From Methanoculleus chikugoensis (GTDB lineage: Archaea > Halobacteriota > Methanomicrobia > Methanomicrobiales > Methanoculleaceae): a stretch of DNA of 64,000 bases. Under the pieces are notes generated by a model, which was not told where the DNA came from, made no database searches, and saw only the letters and a list, made by a program, of their open reading frames with translations. Both the position numbers and the translations under genes were made by a program. The stretch is taken from the NCBI RefSeq assembly GCF_900095385.1, contig NZ_FMID01000049.1, forward strand, positions 17,831 through 81,830, read 5' to 3'. Shown here one piece after another: positions 25,750 to 35,495 of this stretch (positions within the stretch are counted from its first letter, which is position 1; every line of letters begins with the position of its first letter).

Positions 25750-26591
25750 CAATACTTCCTCCGGGTGACGATCTTCACGGCAGAGATCACCGCAAACGAT
25801 ATCACGACAAGGATGATGGAGAGGCTGATTGCGGCGTTCATGTCTCCCTGCATGGTCGTGTAAATTGCAAGCGGCATCGTCTGGGTTCTGCCCTGGAAGT
25901 TTCCGGCAAACATGATCGTGGCACCGAACTCCCCGAGTGCCCGGGCGAACGAGAGGATCGCCCCGGAGACGAGTCCCCCCCACGCAAGCGGGATGGTGAT
26001 CCGGAGAGCGACGGTCATGCGGGAGGCCCCGAGCGTCCGCGCCGCATCCTCGTAGAGGCGGTCGACCGTCTCGAAACTCGCCCGCGCCTGCCGGATGTAG
26101 AACGGCGAGGCGACAAAGACCTGTGCGAGGATCACCGCGATCGTGGTGAAGCCGATATGGATGCCGAAGATGTCGAGGTACTGCCCGATCACGCCCCGGC
26201 GGCCGAAGGCCATCAGCAGCGCGAGACCCGCCACCGCCGGCGGGAGGACGATGGGGAGGTCGGTGAGGGTGTCGACGAGTTCCCTGCCCCGGTAGTCGTG
26301 CCGGGCGTTCACCAGGGCAAGCGGCGTCCCGAAGAGGACGACAATCACCGTGCTCACCGTCGCGGTGACGAAGGAGAGCGAGAGCGCATCGAGCACCACC
26401 GGTTCGGTAAGCGAGCTGAGGAACGCCTCCGGCGATATGCGCAGGAAGAGCGAGACTACCGGCAGCGTGATGAAGAGGAGGAAGAGTGCAAGAAGGACGG
26501 CGGTGAGGAGGGAGAGCACCACCCTCCTCAATACCGTCAGGCTGCCGTGCGGGGAGATCCCGCGTTCAGGCAGCGATCGGGTCAAAACCAT
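25749..26591 (-). CDS. modB: molybdate/tungstate ABC transporter permease
   Basis: 280 residues, about six membrane segments, with the binding-protein-dependent permease EAA-like loop (EDAARTLGASRMTVALRIT). Sequence such as LPIVLPPAVAGLALL and GEFGATIMFAGNFQGRTQT is typical of ModB. The start overlaps the 3' end of modA by 26 bases; the stop overlaps the modC start. It is the middle gene of modABC, transcribed from the minus strand. Confidence 0.93.
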   Translation of the reverse strand: MVLTRSLPERGISPHGSLTVLRRVVLSLLTAVLLALFLLFITLPVVSLFLRISPEAFLSSLTEPVVLDALSLSFVTATVSTVIVVLFGTPLALVNARHDYRGRELVDTLTDLPIVLPPAVAGLALLMAFGRRGVIGQYLDIFGIHIGFTTIAVILAQVFVASPFYIRQARASFETVDRLYEDAARTLGASRMTVALRITIPLAWGGLVSGAILSFARALGEFGATIMFAGNFQGRTQTMPLAIYTTMQGDMNAAISLSIILVVISFAVISAVKIVTRRKY

Positions 26592-27387
26592 ATTCCGTCA
26601 GGATGGCGCTGCCGTCCGGGCCTCGGACGAATGCTATGAACGACTCTGCTTCAGTCTTGCCCGGCGACTCCGCAAGGATGCCGAGCGGATAGGTGGCCAC
26701 GACGTTGTATTCGGCCGGGATGTCGAGCCGGGTCACTTTCGTCAGGTCGTCTTTTGAGACGTCAGATTTGTAGACGATCGCCGCATCGGCCTCGCCGAGC
26801 GCCAGCTTGGGTACCACGGAACTCACCGCTGTCTCCTCGGAGACGACGTTCTTCATCACGGCGTCCTTGTAGGCCGGACCATAGGCAGGATCGGCGGCCA
26901 TCTTCTCGAACATCTGCCGGGTATAGTCGCCGAAGGGAACATCCTTGGTGCCGATGACGATCTTCACACCGGGTTTGTTCAGGTCGGCGAGACCGGTGAT
27001 CCCTGCCGGGTTATCGACCGGGACGATCAGGGCCAGGCTGTTCCCGAGGAACGGCGCCACGGTGCTGTTCTCCATGAACCCGCCGCCCTGGAGCGCCTTC
27101 ATGTGCTTTGTACTCGCGGAGACGAAGATATCCGCATTCGCTCCCTGTTCGATCTGGGTGCGGAGGGTCTGTGAGCCGTCGAAGACGAAGTCGACCTTGA
27201 CGTTCTCGTTCTGCGCCTCGTAAGCTTTGCCGATATCCGTGAAGGCCCCCGTGAGCGATGCGGCCGTAAAGACAGTCAGGGTTGTCTCTCCCGGGGTCTC
27301 CTCCGTGGTCGTGCATCCCGCAACCAGGAGACCGGCGATGATCATGAGCGTTACGGCAACGAGGGTTGCCGGGGTTGATACTTTCAT
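26566..27387 (-). CDS. modA: molybdate/tungstate-binding lipoprotein
   Basis: 273 residues. Signal peptide with a lipobox-like LLVAGC (Cys25), then the periplasmic binding domain with LTVFTAASLTGAFTDIG, FDGSQTLRTQIEQGA and EADAAIVYKSD. ModA captures molybdate or tungstate outside the membrane. Cation-linked anchoring through Cys25 is likely. The ribosome site AAGGTG lies 13 bases before the ATG; an AT-rich TATA-like ATTAAATA lies around 27427-27434. Confidence 0.93.
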   Translation of the reverse strand: MKVSTPATLVAVTLMIIAGLLVAGCTTTEETPGETTLTVFTAASLTGAFTDIGKAYEAQNENVKVDFVFDGSQTLRTQIEQGANADIFVSASTKHMKALQGGGFMENSTVAPFLGNSLALIVPVDNPAGITGLADLNKPGVKIVIGTKDVPFGDYTRQMFEKMAADPAYGPAYKDAVMKNVVSEETAVSSVVPKLALGEADAAIVYKSDVSKDDLTKVTRLDIPAEYNVVATYPLGILAESPGKTEAESFIAFVRGPDGSAILTEYGFDPIAA

Positions 27388-27426
27388 AATAATGACACCT
27401 TGTTCATAAAGGATTACGGCACGGCA

Positions 27427-27434
27427 TATTTAAT
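27427..27434 (-). promoter_or_regulatory. TATA box of modABC
   Basis: ATTAAATA on the minus strand, about 40 bases upstream of the modA ATG, with AAGGTG at -13 in the leader. A TTTATAT-containing half site further upstream (about 27450-27460) faintly resembles one half of a ModE operator; no full inverted pair is seen. Confidence 0.35.
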
Positions 27435-27620
27435 TTAGCTCATTCGGAGCCCATATAAACGATATTCGGTTTACAGGTTCGACGAGCATAAAAATATGTT
27501 GTGCTGCCGGTTGCTGGATACGGGGGTTTGAGGAGATTCTTCATGACGACCGGCCCGGGCGAGAACCGGCCGTCACCCCGGCCGATGACGGTCGCACGCA
27601 GGTTGAACGATACGTTCGGG

Positions 27621-27899
27621 TCAGGCTCGCCGCCGTTTCACTTCGTCCAGGAGCTCGCGGCGGACGCTTTCAATCCGCTCGTTCACCATCTGGGCAAGGG
27701 GCTCTTCCCCTACATCATAACGCGAAGTCTCCCGCAACCGCATCTCTTCGAGCGCCCTCGTTTTCGTCAGTTCTCCGATGACCGACTGGGCCATATTCGA
27801 GTACTCGCCGCTGTCGACCTTCTCCTTCAGCCACCGGTAGAGGTGACCCGGGAGCCGCACACCCACCTGCTTGCTTGAGACGTTATCGGGAGACTCCAT
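27621..27899 (-). CDS. ribbon-helix-helix (CopG-like) DNA-binding protein
   Basis: 92 residues. SKQVGVRLPGHLYRWLKEKV is a typical ribbon-helix-helix strand-helix start with YSNMAQSVIGELTKTRA as the second helix, followed by an acidic/Arg-rich helical tail. Proteins like this bind short palindromes as dimers and often repress their own promoter. A 26-base perfect palindrome lies at 27960-27985, directly upstream of this gene, with a TATA-like AATTATATTG in between. No toxin gene follows. The divergent gene at 28137 encodes a zinc-ribbon protein. Confidence 0.75.
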   Translation of the reverse strand: MESPDNVSSKQVGVRLPGHLYRWLKEKVDSGEYSNMAQSVIGELTKTRALEEMRLRETSRYDVGEEPLAQMVNERIESVRRELLDEVKRRRA

Positions 27900-27959
27900 C
27901 TTCCTATTCAGGTATTCCGGCAGGACAATTATATTGTATTGTTTTTATTTTTTCAGCGA

Positions 27960-27985
27960 GATACCTATGGGTACCCATAGGTATC
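27960..27985. promoter_or_regulatory. 26-base perfect palindrome, putative operator
   Basis: GATACCTATGGG followed by TA and then the exact inverted copy. It lies 61 to 86 bases upstream of the ribbon-helix-helix gene start and upstream of the divergent zinc-ribbon gene. A further partial copy of the half site (ACCCATAGGG) lies at 28003-28012, so the site has two-and-a-half binding blocks. Such a long perfect palindrome in the shared promoter region is best explained as an operator for the neighbouring regulator. Confidence 0.65.
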
Positions 27986-28136
27986 ATTTAAGCGATCGGA
28001 GCACCCATAGGGAGTGTATGAGACAGAGCAGTGTGGTTGACCCGTGCAGGCCGGAAAGTATACCGGAAGCACGAAAGGGGTGGAGTAACACCCTCCCGGA
28101 GAGGAACAAACGTGCAGAGAACAGGGGGACGGGTGT

Positions 28137-28469
28137 GTGCGCGGGTTAGACAGGACCCGGAAGACGGCGTGCCCGTCGTGCGATACCGGAGCGGATGGAC
28201 CTGCTCCCTGCCCATTCTGCGGGTGCCGGGACCACGTCAAGGAGATCATTACCGCCAACCCACGGGTCCATACCGTCCATCAATGCCTCAAATGCGGTCA
28301 CTGGTTCGACGATCGGGGGGCGGCATGCCCCCGGTGCGGCTCCCCGGGGGAACTTCTGGGGAATGTCGATGTTCCCGGGTGCGGCATATATGCGCAGTAT
28401 CGGTGCCGGAGATGCAGTCACGGGTTCATGCTCAAGATACGAGAAAGCACAGATGGCCACGGGCGCTAA
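28137..28469 (+). CDS. small multi-zinc-ribbon protein
   Basis: 110 residues from the GTG at 28137. Five CxxC pairs are visible: CPSC, CPFC, CLKC, CPRC and CRRC (in CRRCSHGF). They would form two or three zinc ribbons, with a Cys/Gly-rich middle. The gene is divergent from the ribbon-helix-helix gene across the palindrome at 27960-27985. Not a recognised enzyme; a nucleic-acid or protein-binding role is likely. The GTG start is the only one that keeps all ribbons. Confidence 0.6.
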   Translation: MRGLDRTRKTACPSCDTGADGPAPCPFCGCRDHVKEIITANPRVHTVHQCLKCGHWFDDRGAACPRCGSPGELLGNVDVPGCGIYAQYRCRRCSHGFMLKIRESTDGHGR

Positions 28470-28557
28470 CGGCGAACCGAACCCCGCCCGCCGTCCGCTC
28501 CCATCACGGATCGTGCGCAGGCATCTATAATAGTGCGGTAAAAAGAGAAGGGACGAG

Positions 28558-29784
28558 TTACGTCCCGATCGTCCAGCTGCTCATGTAGGTCTTCTGCTCG
28601 GGCGTCAGCCGGTCGATCGAGAGACCGAGCGCGTCGAGTTTCAGCCGTGCCACAGCCTCGTCGAGGGCCGACGGGACGTCGTGCACGCCGGGAGCGAGTT
28701 CGCGGCCGTGCTTCGCGATGAACTCGGCGGAGAGCGCCTGGACGGCGAAACTCAGGTCCATCACCTCGACGGGGTGGCCCATGCCCTTCGGCGTCGCGAG
28801 GTTCACGAGCCTCCCTTCGGCAAGGACGTGGACGGCCTTCCCGCCGAGCACGTAGGTGTCGATCCCGTCCCGGTGGACGGTGGAGTCCGCGTGCGACGCA
28901 AGCCAGTCGACGTCTATCTCAACGTTGAAGTGGCCGGCGTTCGCGAGGATCACCCCGTCCTTCAGGCTCGGGAAGTGGCGTTCGGTGAGGATGCTCGTAT
29001 TCCCGGTGGTGGTGGCGAAGATGTCGCCGAGCGGTGCCGCTTCATCCATCGTCATGACGTCGAACCCGTCCATGTGCGCCTGGAGCGCCCGCCGGGGGTC
29101 CACTTCGGTCACGATGACGCGGGCACCGAGGCTCCGGGCCTTCTGCGCAAGTCCCCGGCCGCAGTAGCCGTAGCCGGCGACGACGAACCGCTTTCCGGCG
29201 ATGAGGACGTTCGTGGTGATCATGATCGACGCAAGCGAGCTCTCGCCGGTGCCGTGGACGTTGTCGAAGAAGTGCTTCATCGGGGTGTCGTTGACGGCGA
29301 CGACCGGGAACTTGAGCGCCCCTTCCTGTGCCATCGCGCGGAGCCGGTGGATGCCGGTCGTGGTCTCCTCGCACCCGCCGACGATCGAGTCCAGCACATC
29401 CCGCCGCTCGGTGTGGATGCGGTGGATCAGGTCCATCCCGTCATCGATGGTGATTGCGGGGCGGGCATCGAGCACCCGGTCGATGGCCGCGTAGTACTCC
29501 TCGACACTGGCGCCCCGGCGGGCGTAGGAGTGAATCCGTTCCCGGGTATCGAGCGCCGTCGAGACGTCGTCCTGGGTCGAGAGAGGGTTGCACCCCGTGA
29601 TGTATACCTCGGCTCCGCCTGCCGCGAGCGTCTCGACCAGCACCGCGGTCTTCGCCTCGACGTGCAGGGCCATACCGATAGTCATGCCGGAGAACGGCTT
29701 CTCCTCGACAAAACGTTTCCGAATGGACGAGAGCACCGGCATATACTGCCGCGCCCACGCAATTTTTAGATCTCCAGACTCCAT
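28558..29784 (-). CDS. ahcY: adenosylhomocysteinase (S-adenosyl-/S-inosylhomocysteine hydrolase)
   Basis: About 408 residues from the ATG at 29784 (a GTG at 29793 is also in frame). NAD-binding motif VVAGYGYCGRGLAQKARSLGA and the active-site segments ETTTGIHRL and NVHGTGESSL are present. The enzyme removes the S-adenosylhomocysteine left by SAM-dependent methylation. In methanogens the true substrate may be S-inosylhomocysteine, formed first by a deaminase; that is known from Methanocaldococcus. The sequence does not settle which applies. It is alone on the minus strand. Confidence 0.92.
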   Translation of the reverse strand: MESGDLKIAWARQYMPVLSSIRKRFVEEKPFSGMTIGMALHVEAKTAVLVETLAAGGAEVYITGCNPLSTQDDVSTALDTRERIHSYARRGASVEEYYAAIDRVLDARPAITIDDGMDLIHRIHTERRDVLDSIVGGCEETTTGIHRLRAMAQEGALKFPVVAVNDTPMKHFFDNVHGTGESSLASIMITTNVLIAGKRFVVAGYGYCGRGLAQKARSLGARVIVTEVDPRRALQAHMDGFDVMTMDEAAPLGDIFATTTGNTSILTERHFPSLKDGVILANAGHFNVEIDVDWLASHADSTVHRDGIDTYVLGGKAVHVLAEGRLVNLATPKGMGHPVEVMDLSFAVQALSAEFIAKHGRELAPGVHDVPSALDEAVARLKLDALGLSIDRLTPEQKTYMSSWTIGT

Positions 29785-30045
29785 AAAAACCACCAGACCG
29801 GTTATCCCGCCCGGATATTCTCCGGTTTGCCTGTAAAGGTGTCTTTCGTGAGTACTTAAAAGTAAGGGAGCAGCACGGGCTCCAGGGGATCGGGTTCGCC
29901 CGCGTGTATGTGCAATATCTATTGACGGCTATTCTCCAGGAGCATCCCGGAGTGTTCAGCCATTTGTAAAGGCCATGTTTTAGAAGTTTTCACCTATGCG
30001 CTCACGGATGTTGTATCACACGAACTGGACACGGATTTTCACCTG

Positions 30046-30140
30046 ATATCGCCACGCGGGGAGGGGCTGACGGGGAGGGGGCACGCCCCCCTCCCCCTGT
30101 CCCCACCCCTCAAGGGCGATATCCCCACGGTCCACTGCAC
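30046..30140 (-). repeat. GC-rich repeat element, short copy A
   Basis: Starts with ATATCGCCACGC (30046-30057) and ends with GGCGATAT (30115-30122), enclosing a GC-rich hairpin-rich core. Read on the minus strand it matches copy B (50574-50717) and copy C (63900 onward). It also shares the flank GTGCAGTGGACCGTGGGG with copy C. It is about half the length of copy B, so the middle appears deleted. It lies between ahcY and hisF. Confidence 0.65.
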
Positions 30141-30374
30141 CGGGATTTTTCATGGCTCGGCTGTAGGTAGGCTCCACCCAGCTAAAGGCTTCTGTTTTAC
30201 GTGATACGAAACAGGGAGTTTCAGACGGTTTTGCGTTCACCAGGGCATATCCTGGACTTTGCGACCCCCACCCCGCCAGGGCTCCACCAAACACCCGCAA
30301 GCCAACCCCGCTCACAAGAACAGCGAACTCTTATAGGCAAACCCTCATCACCTCCGCCCTCAAAACCACTACCC

Positions 30375-31181
30375 ATGGTTTTGACCAAGCGGATCATCCC
30401 CTGCCTGGACCTCAAGGACGGGCGGGTGGTCAAGGGCACGCACTTCGTCGGCCTGCGCGACGCGGGCGATCCCGTGGAACTCGCCCAGCGCTACAACGAG
30501 CAGGGCGCGGACGAGGTGGTCTTCCTCGACATCACCGCCACCAGGGAGGACCGGGGCACCATCATCGACGTCGTGCAGCGGGCGGCCGATCAGCTCTTCC
30601 TTCCGCTCACCGTCGGCGGCGGCATCCGGACGATCGAGGATATGAAGCAGATCCTCCGGGCGGGCGCGGACAAGGTGAGCATCAACTCGAGCGCCGTCGC
30701 CGACCCGAACCTGATCTCGCAGGGCGCAGAACGGTTCGGCACCCAGTGCATCGTCGTCGCCGTCGATGTCCGGCGCAACTACGAGACGGCGCCGGGAAAG
30801 ACGCCGATAAGCCTTGCCGACGGCCAGGAGTGCTGGTACGAGGTCGTGACCCACGGCGGCAGCCGGGGCACGGGGCTTGACGCCGTCGCCTGGGTGAGAG
30901 AGGCGGAGGAGCGCGGGGCAGGCGAGATCCTGCTCACCAGCATGGAGACCGACGGGACGAAGGAGGGGTTCGATATCCCGGTCACGAGAGCGGTCTCGGA
31001 GGCGGTCGGGATCCCGGTGGTCGCGAGCGGCGGCGTGGGAACGCTCGACCACTTCTACGAAGGGTTCACGGAAGGAAAGGCCGACGCCTGCCTCGCGGCA
31101 AGCGTCTTCCACTACGGCGAGTTCACCGTCCGCCAGGTCAAGGAGTACCTGGCAGCGCGGGGTATCCCGGTACGGCTGTAA
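30375..31181 (+). CDS. hisF: imidazole glycerol phosphate synthase cyclase subunit
   Basis: 268 residues starting at the ATG at 30375. TIM barrel with the family motifs [32 protein letters not shown] and [13 protein letters not shown], including the two catalytic aspartates (in CLDL and near TSMETDGT). With HisH it converts PRFAR to imidazole glycerol phosphate and AICAR in histidine synthesis. HisH is not next to it. Its 3' end overlaps the end of the convergent pheT by 44 bases. Confidence 0.96.
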   Translation: MVLTKRIIPCLDLKDGRVVKGTHFVGLRDAGDPVELAQRYNEQGADEVVFLDITATREDRGTIIDVVQRAADQLFLPLTVGGGIRTIEDMKQILRAGADKVSINSSAVADPNLISQGAERFGTQCIVVAVDVRRNYETAPGKTPISLADGQECWYEVVTHGGSRGTGLDAVAWVREAEERGAGEILLTSMETDGTKEGFDIPVTRAVSEAVGIPVVASGGVGTLDHFYEGFTEGKADACLAASVFHYGEFTVRQVKEYLAARGIPVRL

Positions 31182-32778
31182 GGTCGAGCGCGAGCGCCGC
31201 GACCGGGTGCTCGAGGTCGAACGCCCCGAGAACAGCCGGGTGGATCTCCCCGAACACCCCCACTATTCTTCCGTCGACAACGATATCCCCGCGGCGGCCG
31301 TCGAGGAACGCCGGGTCGGCCGACTCCGTGACCGTATAGGAGAGCGAGAGTTCCCGGCAGAGGACGTCCGCCGCCGCGTATGCCTCGGAGAAGTCGGCCG
31401 CCGGATGGATGCTGACCGCGGCGGCCTGCTGGGAGGTGACGCAGTCCTCGACCACGTCGCCCACCGCAAAGAGCCGCTGCGGGAGTTCGCGGTGCTTGTT
31501 CGCCTGGAGCATCTCCATCAGCAGGGGGAGGAGGTCGGTCCGGACCACCGTCTGCTCCTCGCTGATCGGGTGGAGAACCCGCAGGGTCCCCGGAGCAGGC
31601 TCGCGCTGCATGTTCGCGTAGAGCACCCGCTCGTTTGAGAGGGTGAACGGCATCATCTCGAGGTACCCGAGGCCGATCATCACCGACCTTACCGCTCCCG
31701 CGATGGCGGGGATCGGGTGCTCCTGTGCGACCGTGGAGGTCTCCGGGAGGACGGCGTCGAAGTTCTCGATACCGTAGGCGATTGCCACGTCCTCAAAGAC
31801 GTCCCAGTCGTGGAGGATGTCCGAACGGTAGCAGGGGACGAGCACCCGGACCCGTGAGTCGCCGTCGGGCTCTGCCCCGAACCGCATCCGGCGAAGAAGC
31901 CGCGATATCTCCTCTCCCGTGAGGGAGAGGCCAAGAAGGGAGGAACACTCCGCGACCGAGACGACGCGCTCCGCGGGGGCGAGCGTGGGCATCTCCTCTC
32001 CCTTGACGGTGACGCTCTCGATCGTCGCTCCGGCCTCGGCGAGCGCCGTGCAGATGATGTTGACCGCCGTCATCACCGCTTTCTGGTCGGTGCCGGTGCA
32101 GTCGAGCAGGATGTTCTTTGTCGCCGACGTGACCCTCGTCAGCTCGCCGTTGATGATCGGCGGGAAGGAAAGCACCCGGTCGTCGGCATCGACGATCAGC
32201 GGGAAACGATCGAACTTCTCCACCAGGTGGGCATAGTCCCGGCCCTTCGGGTGGTCGGCGAGCATCTCCTCCATCGTCATCTCCCGCTCGAAGTCCAGCG
32301 GGACGAACGATCGGCTCCGGGGCGAGGCGATGTAGCGGAAGGGCGGCGTGATCGCGTCCAGATCGTGGACGCCGATCGCCACCTTGCCCCGACCGCGCCC
32401 GACCGCCCAGTGGAGGGCCTCCTGGAGGGCCATCAGGCTCTCGATCGCCTCCTCGTCGAGGTTGACGTTCCTTATCACCGCCGAGCCGAGATACGGCCGG
32501 ATACCGGCAAGCCCCGGGTCGACCGAGAAGGTGATCCCGGAAGGGCGGACGGTGTAGGCCGGCAACCCCTCTTCGATACCGAGGAACCCGCGCATCGCCC
32601 GGGCAACGCCCTCGGGAGAGTAGAGGTCAGGCCGGTCCGGGAAGAACTCGACGTCCACGTGGTCTTCCTCGATCCGCTCGATGTCGGCCCCGATCATCGG
32701 AACGCGGTCGATGATCGTCTGCCGGTCGGTTCCGGCCAGCCGTTCCAGGTACCGGTAGGGTAACGTTATAATCGCCAT
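31138..32778 (-). CDS. pheT: phenylalanine--tRNA ligase beta subunit
   Basis: 546 residues from the ATG at 32778. Archaeal-type PheT with the [21 protein letters not shown]1/B3-4 start region, the B5-like middle and the class II-like C-terminal module ([10 protein letters not shown]). It partners PheS to charge tRNA-Phe. It starts two bases after the pheS stop, so it is the last gene of the endA-trpS-pheS-pheT operon. The end overlaps hisF on the other strand. Confidence 0.96.
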   Translation of the reverse strand: MAIITLPYRYLERLAGTDRQTIIDRVPMIGADIERIEEDHVDVEFFPDRPDLYSPEGVARAMRGFLGIEEGLPAYTVRPSGITFSVDPGLAGIRPYLGSAVIRNVNLDEEAIESLMALQEALHWAVGRGRGKVAIGVHDLDAITPPFRYIASPRSRSFVPLDFEREMTMEEMLADHPKGRDYAHLVEKFDRFPLIVDADDRVLSFPPIINGELTRVTSATKNILLDCTGTDQKAVMTAVNIICTALAEAGATIESVTVKGEEMPTLAPAERVVSVAECSSLLGLSLTGEEISRLLRRMRFGAEPDGDSRVRVLVPCYRSDILHDWDVFEDVAIAYGIENFDAVLPETSTVAQEHPIPAIAGAVRSVMIGLGYLEMMPFTLSNERVLYANMQREPAPGTLRVLHPISEEQTVVRTDLLPLLMEMLQANKHRELPQRLFAVGDVVEDCVTSQQAAAVSIHPAADFSEAYAAADVLCRELSLSYTVTESADPAFLDGRRGDIVVDGRIVGVFGEIHPAVLGAFDLEHPVAALALDLTAVPGYPALPGTP

Positions 32779-32780
32779 GC

Positions 32781-34232
32781 TCACCGCCTCCCGCCGTAGG
32801 TGGGCGTCTCCCGGACCCACTCGACGTCGCTCCTGTATAGCTGCCGGAGATCCCGCAGGCCAAGCCGGAGCATCGCCACCCGGCTGATCCCGAGGCCCCA
32901 CGCGAGGACCTTGTGCTCGATCCCGAAGGGCGCGGTCACCTCCTCCCGGAAGATGCCCGCGCCGCCGAGTTCCACCCAGCCAAGCCCGTCGACGTAGACC
33001 TCCGGCTCCACGGAGGGTTCGGTGTAGGGGAAGTAGCCGGGGCGGAACCGGACCTTCTCAAAGCCCATCTTGGCATAGAACTCCTTCAAGAACCCGAGGA
33101 GGTGGCGGAAGTTCACCCCTTCGTCCATCACGATCCCCTCGAGCTGCTCGAACTCCGCGAGGTGGGTGGGGTCGACCGCCTCCCGCCGGTAGACCCGGCC
33201 GATGCAGAACGCCTTCACCGGGGGGGTGGGGTGGCTCGCCAGGTGCTGGATGGAGAGGCTCGTCGTGTGCGTCCGGAGAACGCACTGCTCCGCCTTTGCG
33301 GCGCTCCAGGTGCCTCCCCAGCCGGTGGACGAGGTCTCGCCGCCGTGCTCGTGCATGTCGCGGACGCGCTCATAGCCCGCCGGGAGCGGCCAGCGCTCGC
33401 CGAGGAAGAAGGTATCCTGCATCTCCCGCGCCGGGTGATCCTGCGGCTGGAAGAGGGCGTCGAAGTTCCAGAACGAACTCTGCACGATCCCGCCCGCCAT
33501 CTCTTCGAATCCCATGTCAAAGAGGGTGCGGCGCATCTCGTCGATGATGCGCTGGTAGGGGTGGGTCTTGCCCGGGTAGGCGCGCCGGGGGAGTTTCGTG
33601 ACGTCGTAGCGCCGGAGCGGGAGATCCTTCCACTCGCCGGAGAGGATCTGCTCGCGGGTGAGCGTCTCGACCTCTTCCCGCAGGTCGAGCCCTCCGCTGA
33701 GGAGTTCGCGGCCGCGGGGCGTGATCGAGACGGTGTAGGCGACGGTCTCCTCCTCAATGGCGAGCCCGCGCTTCACGAGATCGCCGACCCCAACGCCGTC
33801 CTCGATCGCGCCGCTCTCGCTGAGGCGGGCGAACGCGGCCTCATCGGGGCCCGGGGCGGTCCGGCCGGTCTTCTCCACGACCCCGTCGCGGATGGCGATC
33901 CAGCCCTTCTTGCGCATCCAGCCGATCGCGATCTTTGCGAGCGGATGGCGCTGGAGGTCGCGCATCGGGATCGTCTCCTCGAAACTCTCGAGCACCTGCC
34001 GCTCGGGAAGGCCCTTTTCCATGTAGGCCCGCCCCTCCTCCGTCGGGACATACCGCCGGGAGACGTGTTTATCTACGTCCACAAGCCCCCGCTCCCCGGC
34101 GAGGTTCGCGTACTGCACCACCGCTTCCCGGCGGGCATCCATCTTCTCCGCAAGGACGGCCGCATCGACCGACCCGGTCGCCTCCAGGGCGACCAGGAGC
34201 CTCTTCTCGTTCAGCGTCAGTTCCACCGTCAC
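32781..34232 (-). CDS. pheS: phenylalanine--tRNA ligase alpha subunit
   Basis: 483 residues starting with GTG at 34232. An N-terminal winged-helix region (about 1-90) typical of archaeal/eukaryotic PheS is followed by the class II catalytic domain, with [27 protein letters not shown] and [13 protein letters not shown] motif regions. It overlaps the trpS stop (GTGA). It catalyses Phe activation and transfer together with PheT. Confidence 0.96.
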   Translation of the reverse strand: MTVELTLNEKRLLVALEATGSVDAAVLAEKMDARREAVVQYANLAGERGLVDVDKHVSRRYVPTEEGRAYMEKGLPERQVLESFEETIPMRDLQRHPLAKIAIGWMRKKGWIAIRDGVVEKTGRTAPGPDEAAFARLSESGAIEDGVGVGDLVKRGLAIEEETVAYTVSITPRGRELLSGGLDLREEVETLTREQILSGEWKDLPLRRYDVTKLPRRAYPGKTHPYQRIIDEMRRTLFDMGFEEMAGGIVQSSFWNFDALFQPQDHPAREMQDTFFLGERWPLPAGYERVRDMHEHGGETSSTGWGGTWSAAKAEQCVLRTHTTSLSIQHLASHPTPPVKAFCIGRVYRREAVDPTHLAEFEQLEGIVMDEGVNFRHLLGFLKEFYAKMGFEKVRFRPGYFPYTEPSVEPEVYVDGLGWVELGGAGIFREEVTAPFGIEHKVLAWGLGISRVAMLRLGLRDLRQLYRSDVEWVRETPTYGGRR

Positions 34233-35485
34233 ACCTCCTCTGCAAGATGCTCGACTGAATCCATCTTATCCCGTAACTCCACAAGGAACGCCTGCACGCG
34301 CTCATACGTCTCCTTCTTGCACTGCCCGCAGGTGAGTTCGCCGCTCTCGCACCGGCGGCGGAGGTCGGCGAGCTCCACGTCGTCCTCGAGCATGTGGAAG
34401 AGATTCAGGAGATAGACCGAGCAGGCGTCCGGCTCGCCCCCGAGACGCTGTTGCTCCTCAAGCGTCATCCTCCCGCCGGTCATCGCCCCCATGACCTTCT
34501 TCCTGACCGATTTATCGGGCTCGTAGAACCCGAACAAACTCTCGGGCACGCTGCTCGACATCTTCCCGCCCTGGAGTCCGGGCATGAAGATGTGATAGGT
34601 CGACGAGGGGAGGTAGAACCCGAACCCGCCGTGAGCGATCTCGATCTTCCTGACGGCGTCCTCGACCTGCTCCTGCGGAAGGCCGGTGACGTCGACGTGA
34701 CCCGCATACTTCTTCGAGCCGGGGAAGGCGCGGTGGACGGCTTCGAGAGCCGCCTCGGGAGCGTTCTTCGACCGGACGCTGATATGGTCGCCGCGATCCT
34801 CGACCGTGAAGAGCCTGAGTTTGTAGGCCACGTCCCGGGTGAGCCGGATGTGCGGGTCCTGGTCGAGGCCGACCGGGACGACGGTGGGCGCAGGGCCGGC
34901 GTCGAGCTGCGGGAAGAGGATGTCGGCAACCTGGGTGATGACGCTCACGGCATGGGAGAGCGAGGTATCGGGTCCAAACCCGTAGATCGCCGACATCTCC
35001 GAGAAGTTCACCTTCGTGGACGCCTCGAACGCGAGGTCTTTCAGGCGCTCGTTTTTGCTCTGGTAGTAGGTCGTGCCCTCGAATCCCAGGGCGTAGAGGG
35101 CTTTGAGATACTCCTTCCCGTACTCGCGGCACTTCTCCCACGAGATCCCGCGGACCGCGTGCGCCTCCCGGTCGGCGACGGCGACGTAGCCGTTCCCGCC
35201 CTGCCGGACGTGCCAGACGACCTCCTTCATGACCATCAGGTGCCCCAGATGCGGGAGGCCCGAGGGCATGAACCCGGTCAGCACGTGAAACGGGGTGCGC
35301 TTTTGGATGGCGTCGGCGACCAGGTTGTAGTCCCGGTGCCCGACGACGATACCCCTGCGCATAAACGACGGTACTTCGGGAAGCCTTCGTGCGACCTCAC
35401 TGATCGGCTCGATGCCGAACTCGGCAAAGAGTCGATCCACATCAACGGTCTGGTTACTCGACCACGGGTTCACTTCAGAATGCAT
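34229..35485 (-). CDS. trpS: tryptophan--tRNA ligase
   Basis: 418 residues. Class I synthetase with FMPSGLPHLGHLMVMKEVV (HIGH-like) and GGKMSSSVPES (KMSKS-like, here KMSSS). Length is the archaeal TrpRS type. It lies 10 bases after endA and overlaps the pheS start, so the tRNA endonuclease, TrpRS and PheRS genes form one operon, as seen in several euryarchaea. Confidence 0.96.
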   Translation of the reverse strand: MHSEVNPWSSNQTVDVDRLFAEFGIEPISEVARRLPEVPSFMRRGIVVGHRDYNLVADAIQKRTPFHVLTGFMPSGLPHLGHLMVMKEVVWHVRQGGNGYVAVADREAHAVRGISWEKCREYGKEYLKALYALGFEGTTYYQSKNERLKDLAFEASTKVNFSEMSAIYGFGPDTSLSHAVSVITQVADILFPQLDAGPAPTVVPVGLDQDPHIRLTRDVAYKLRLFTVEDRGDHISVRSKNAPEAALEAVHRAFPGSKKYAGHVDVTGLPQEQVEDAVRKIEIAHGGFGFYLPSSTYHIFMPGLQGGKMSSSVPESLFGFYEPDKSVRKKVMGAMTGGRMTLEEQQRLGGEPDACSVYLLNLFHMLEDDVELADLRRRCESGELTCGQCKKETYERVQAFLVELRDKMDSVEHLAEEV

Positions 35486-35495
35486 GTGCTGACGC

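Noticed and set aside
27501..27878. Plus-strand reading frame opposite the ribbon-helix-helix gene
   Set aside because: The minus-strand protein has a recognisable DNA-binding pattern; the plus frame has none.
29785..30045. A SAH/SAM riboswitch before ahcY
   Set aside because: No recognisable aptamer core could be drawn, and such riboswitches are not expected in archaea.
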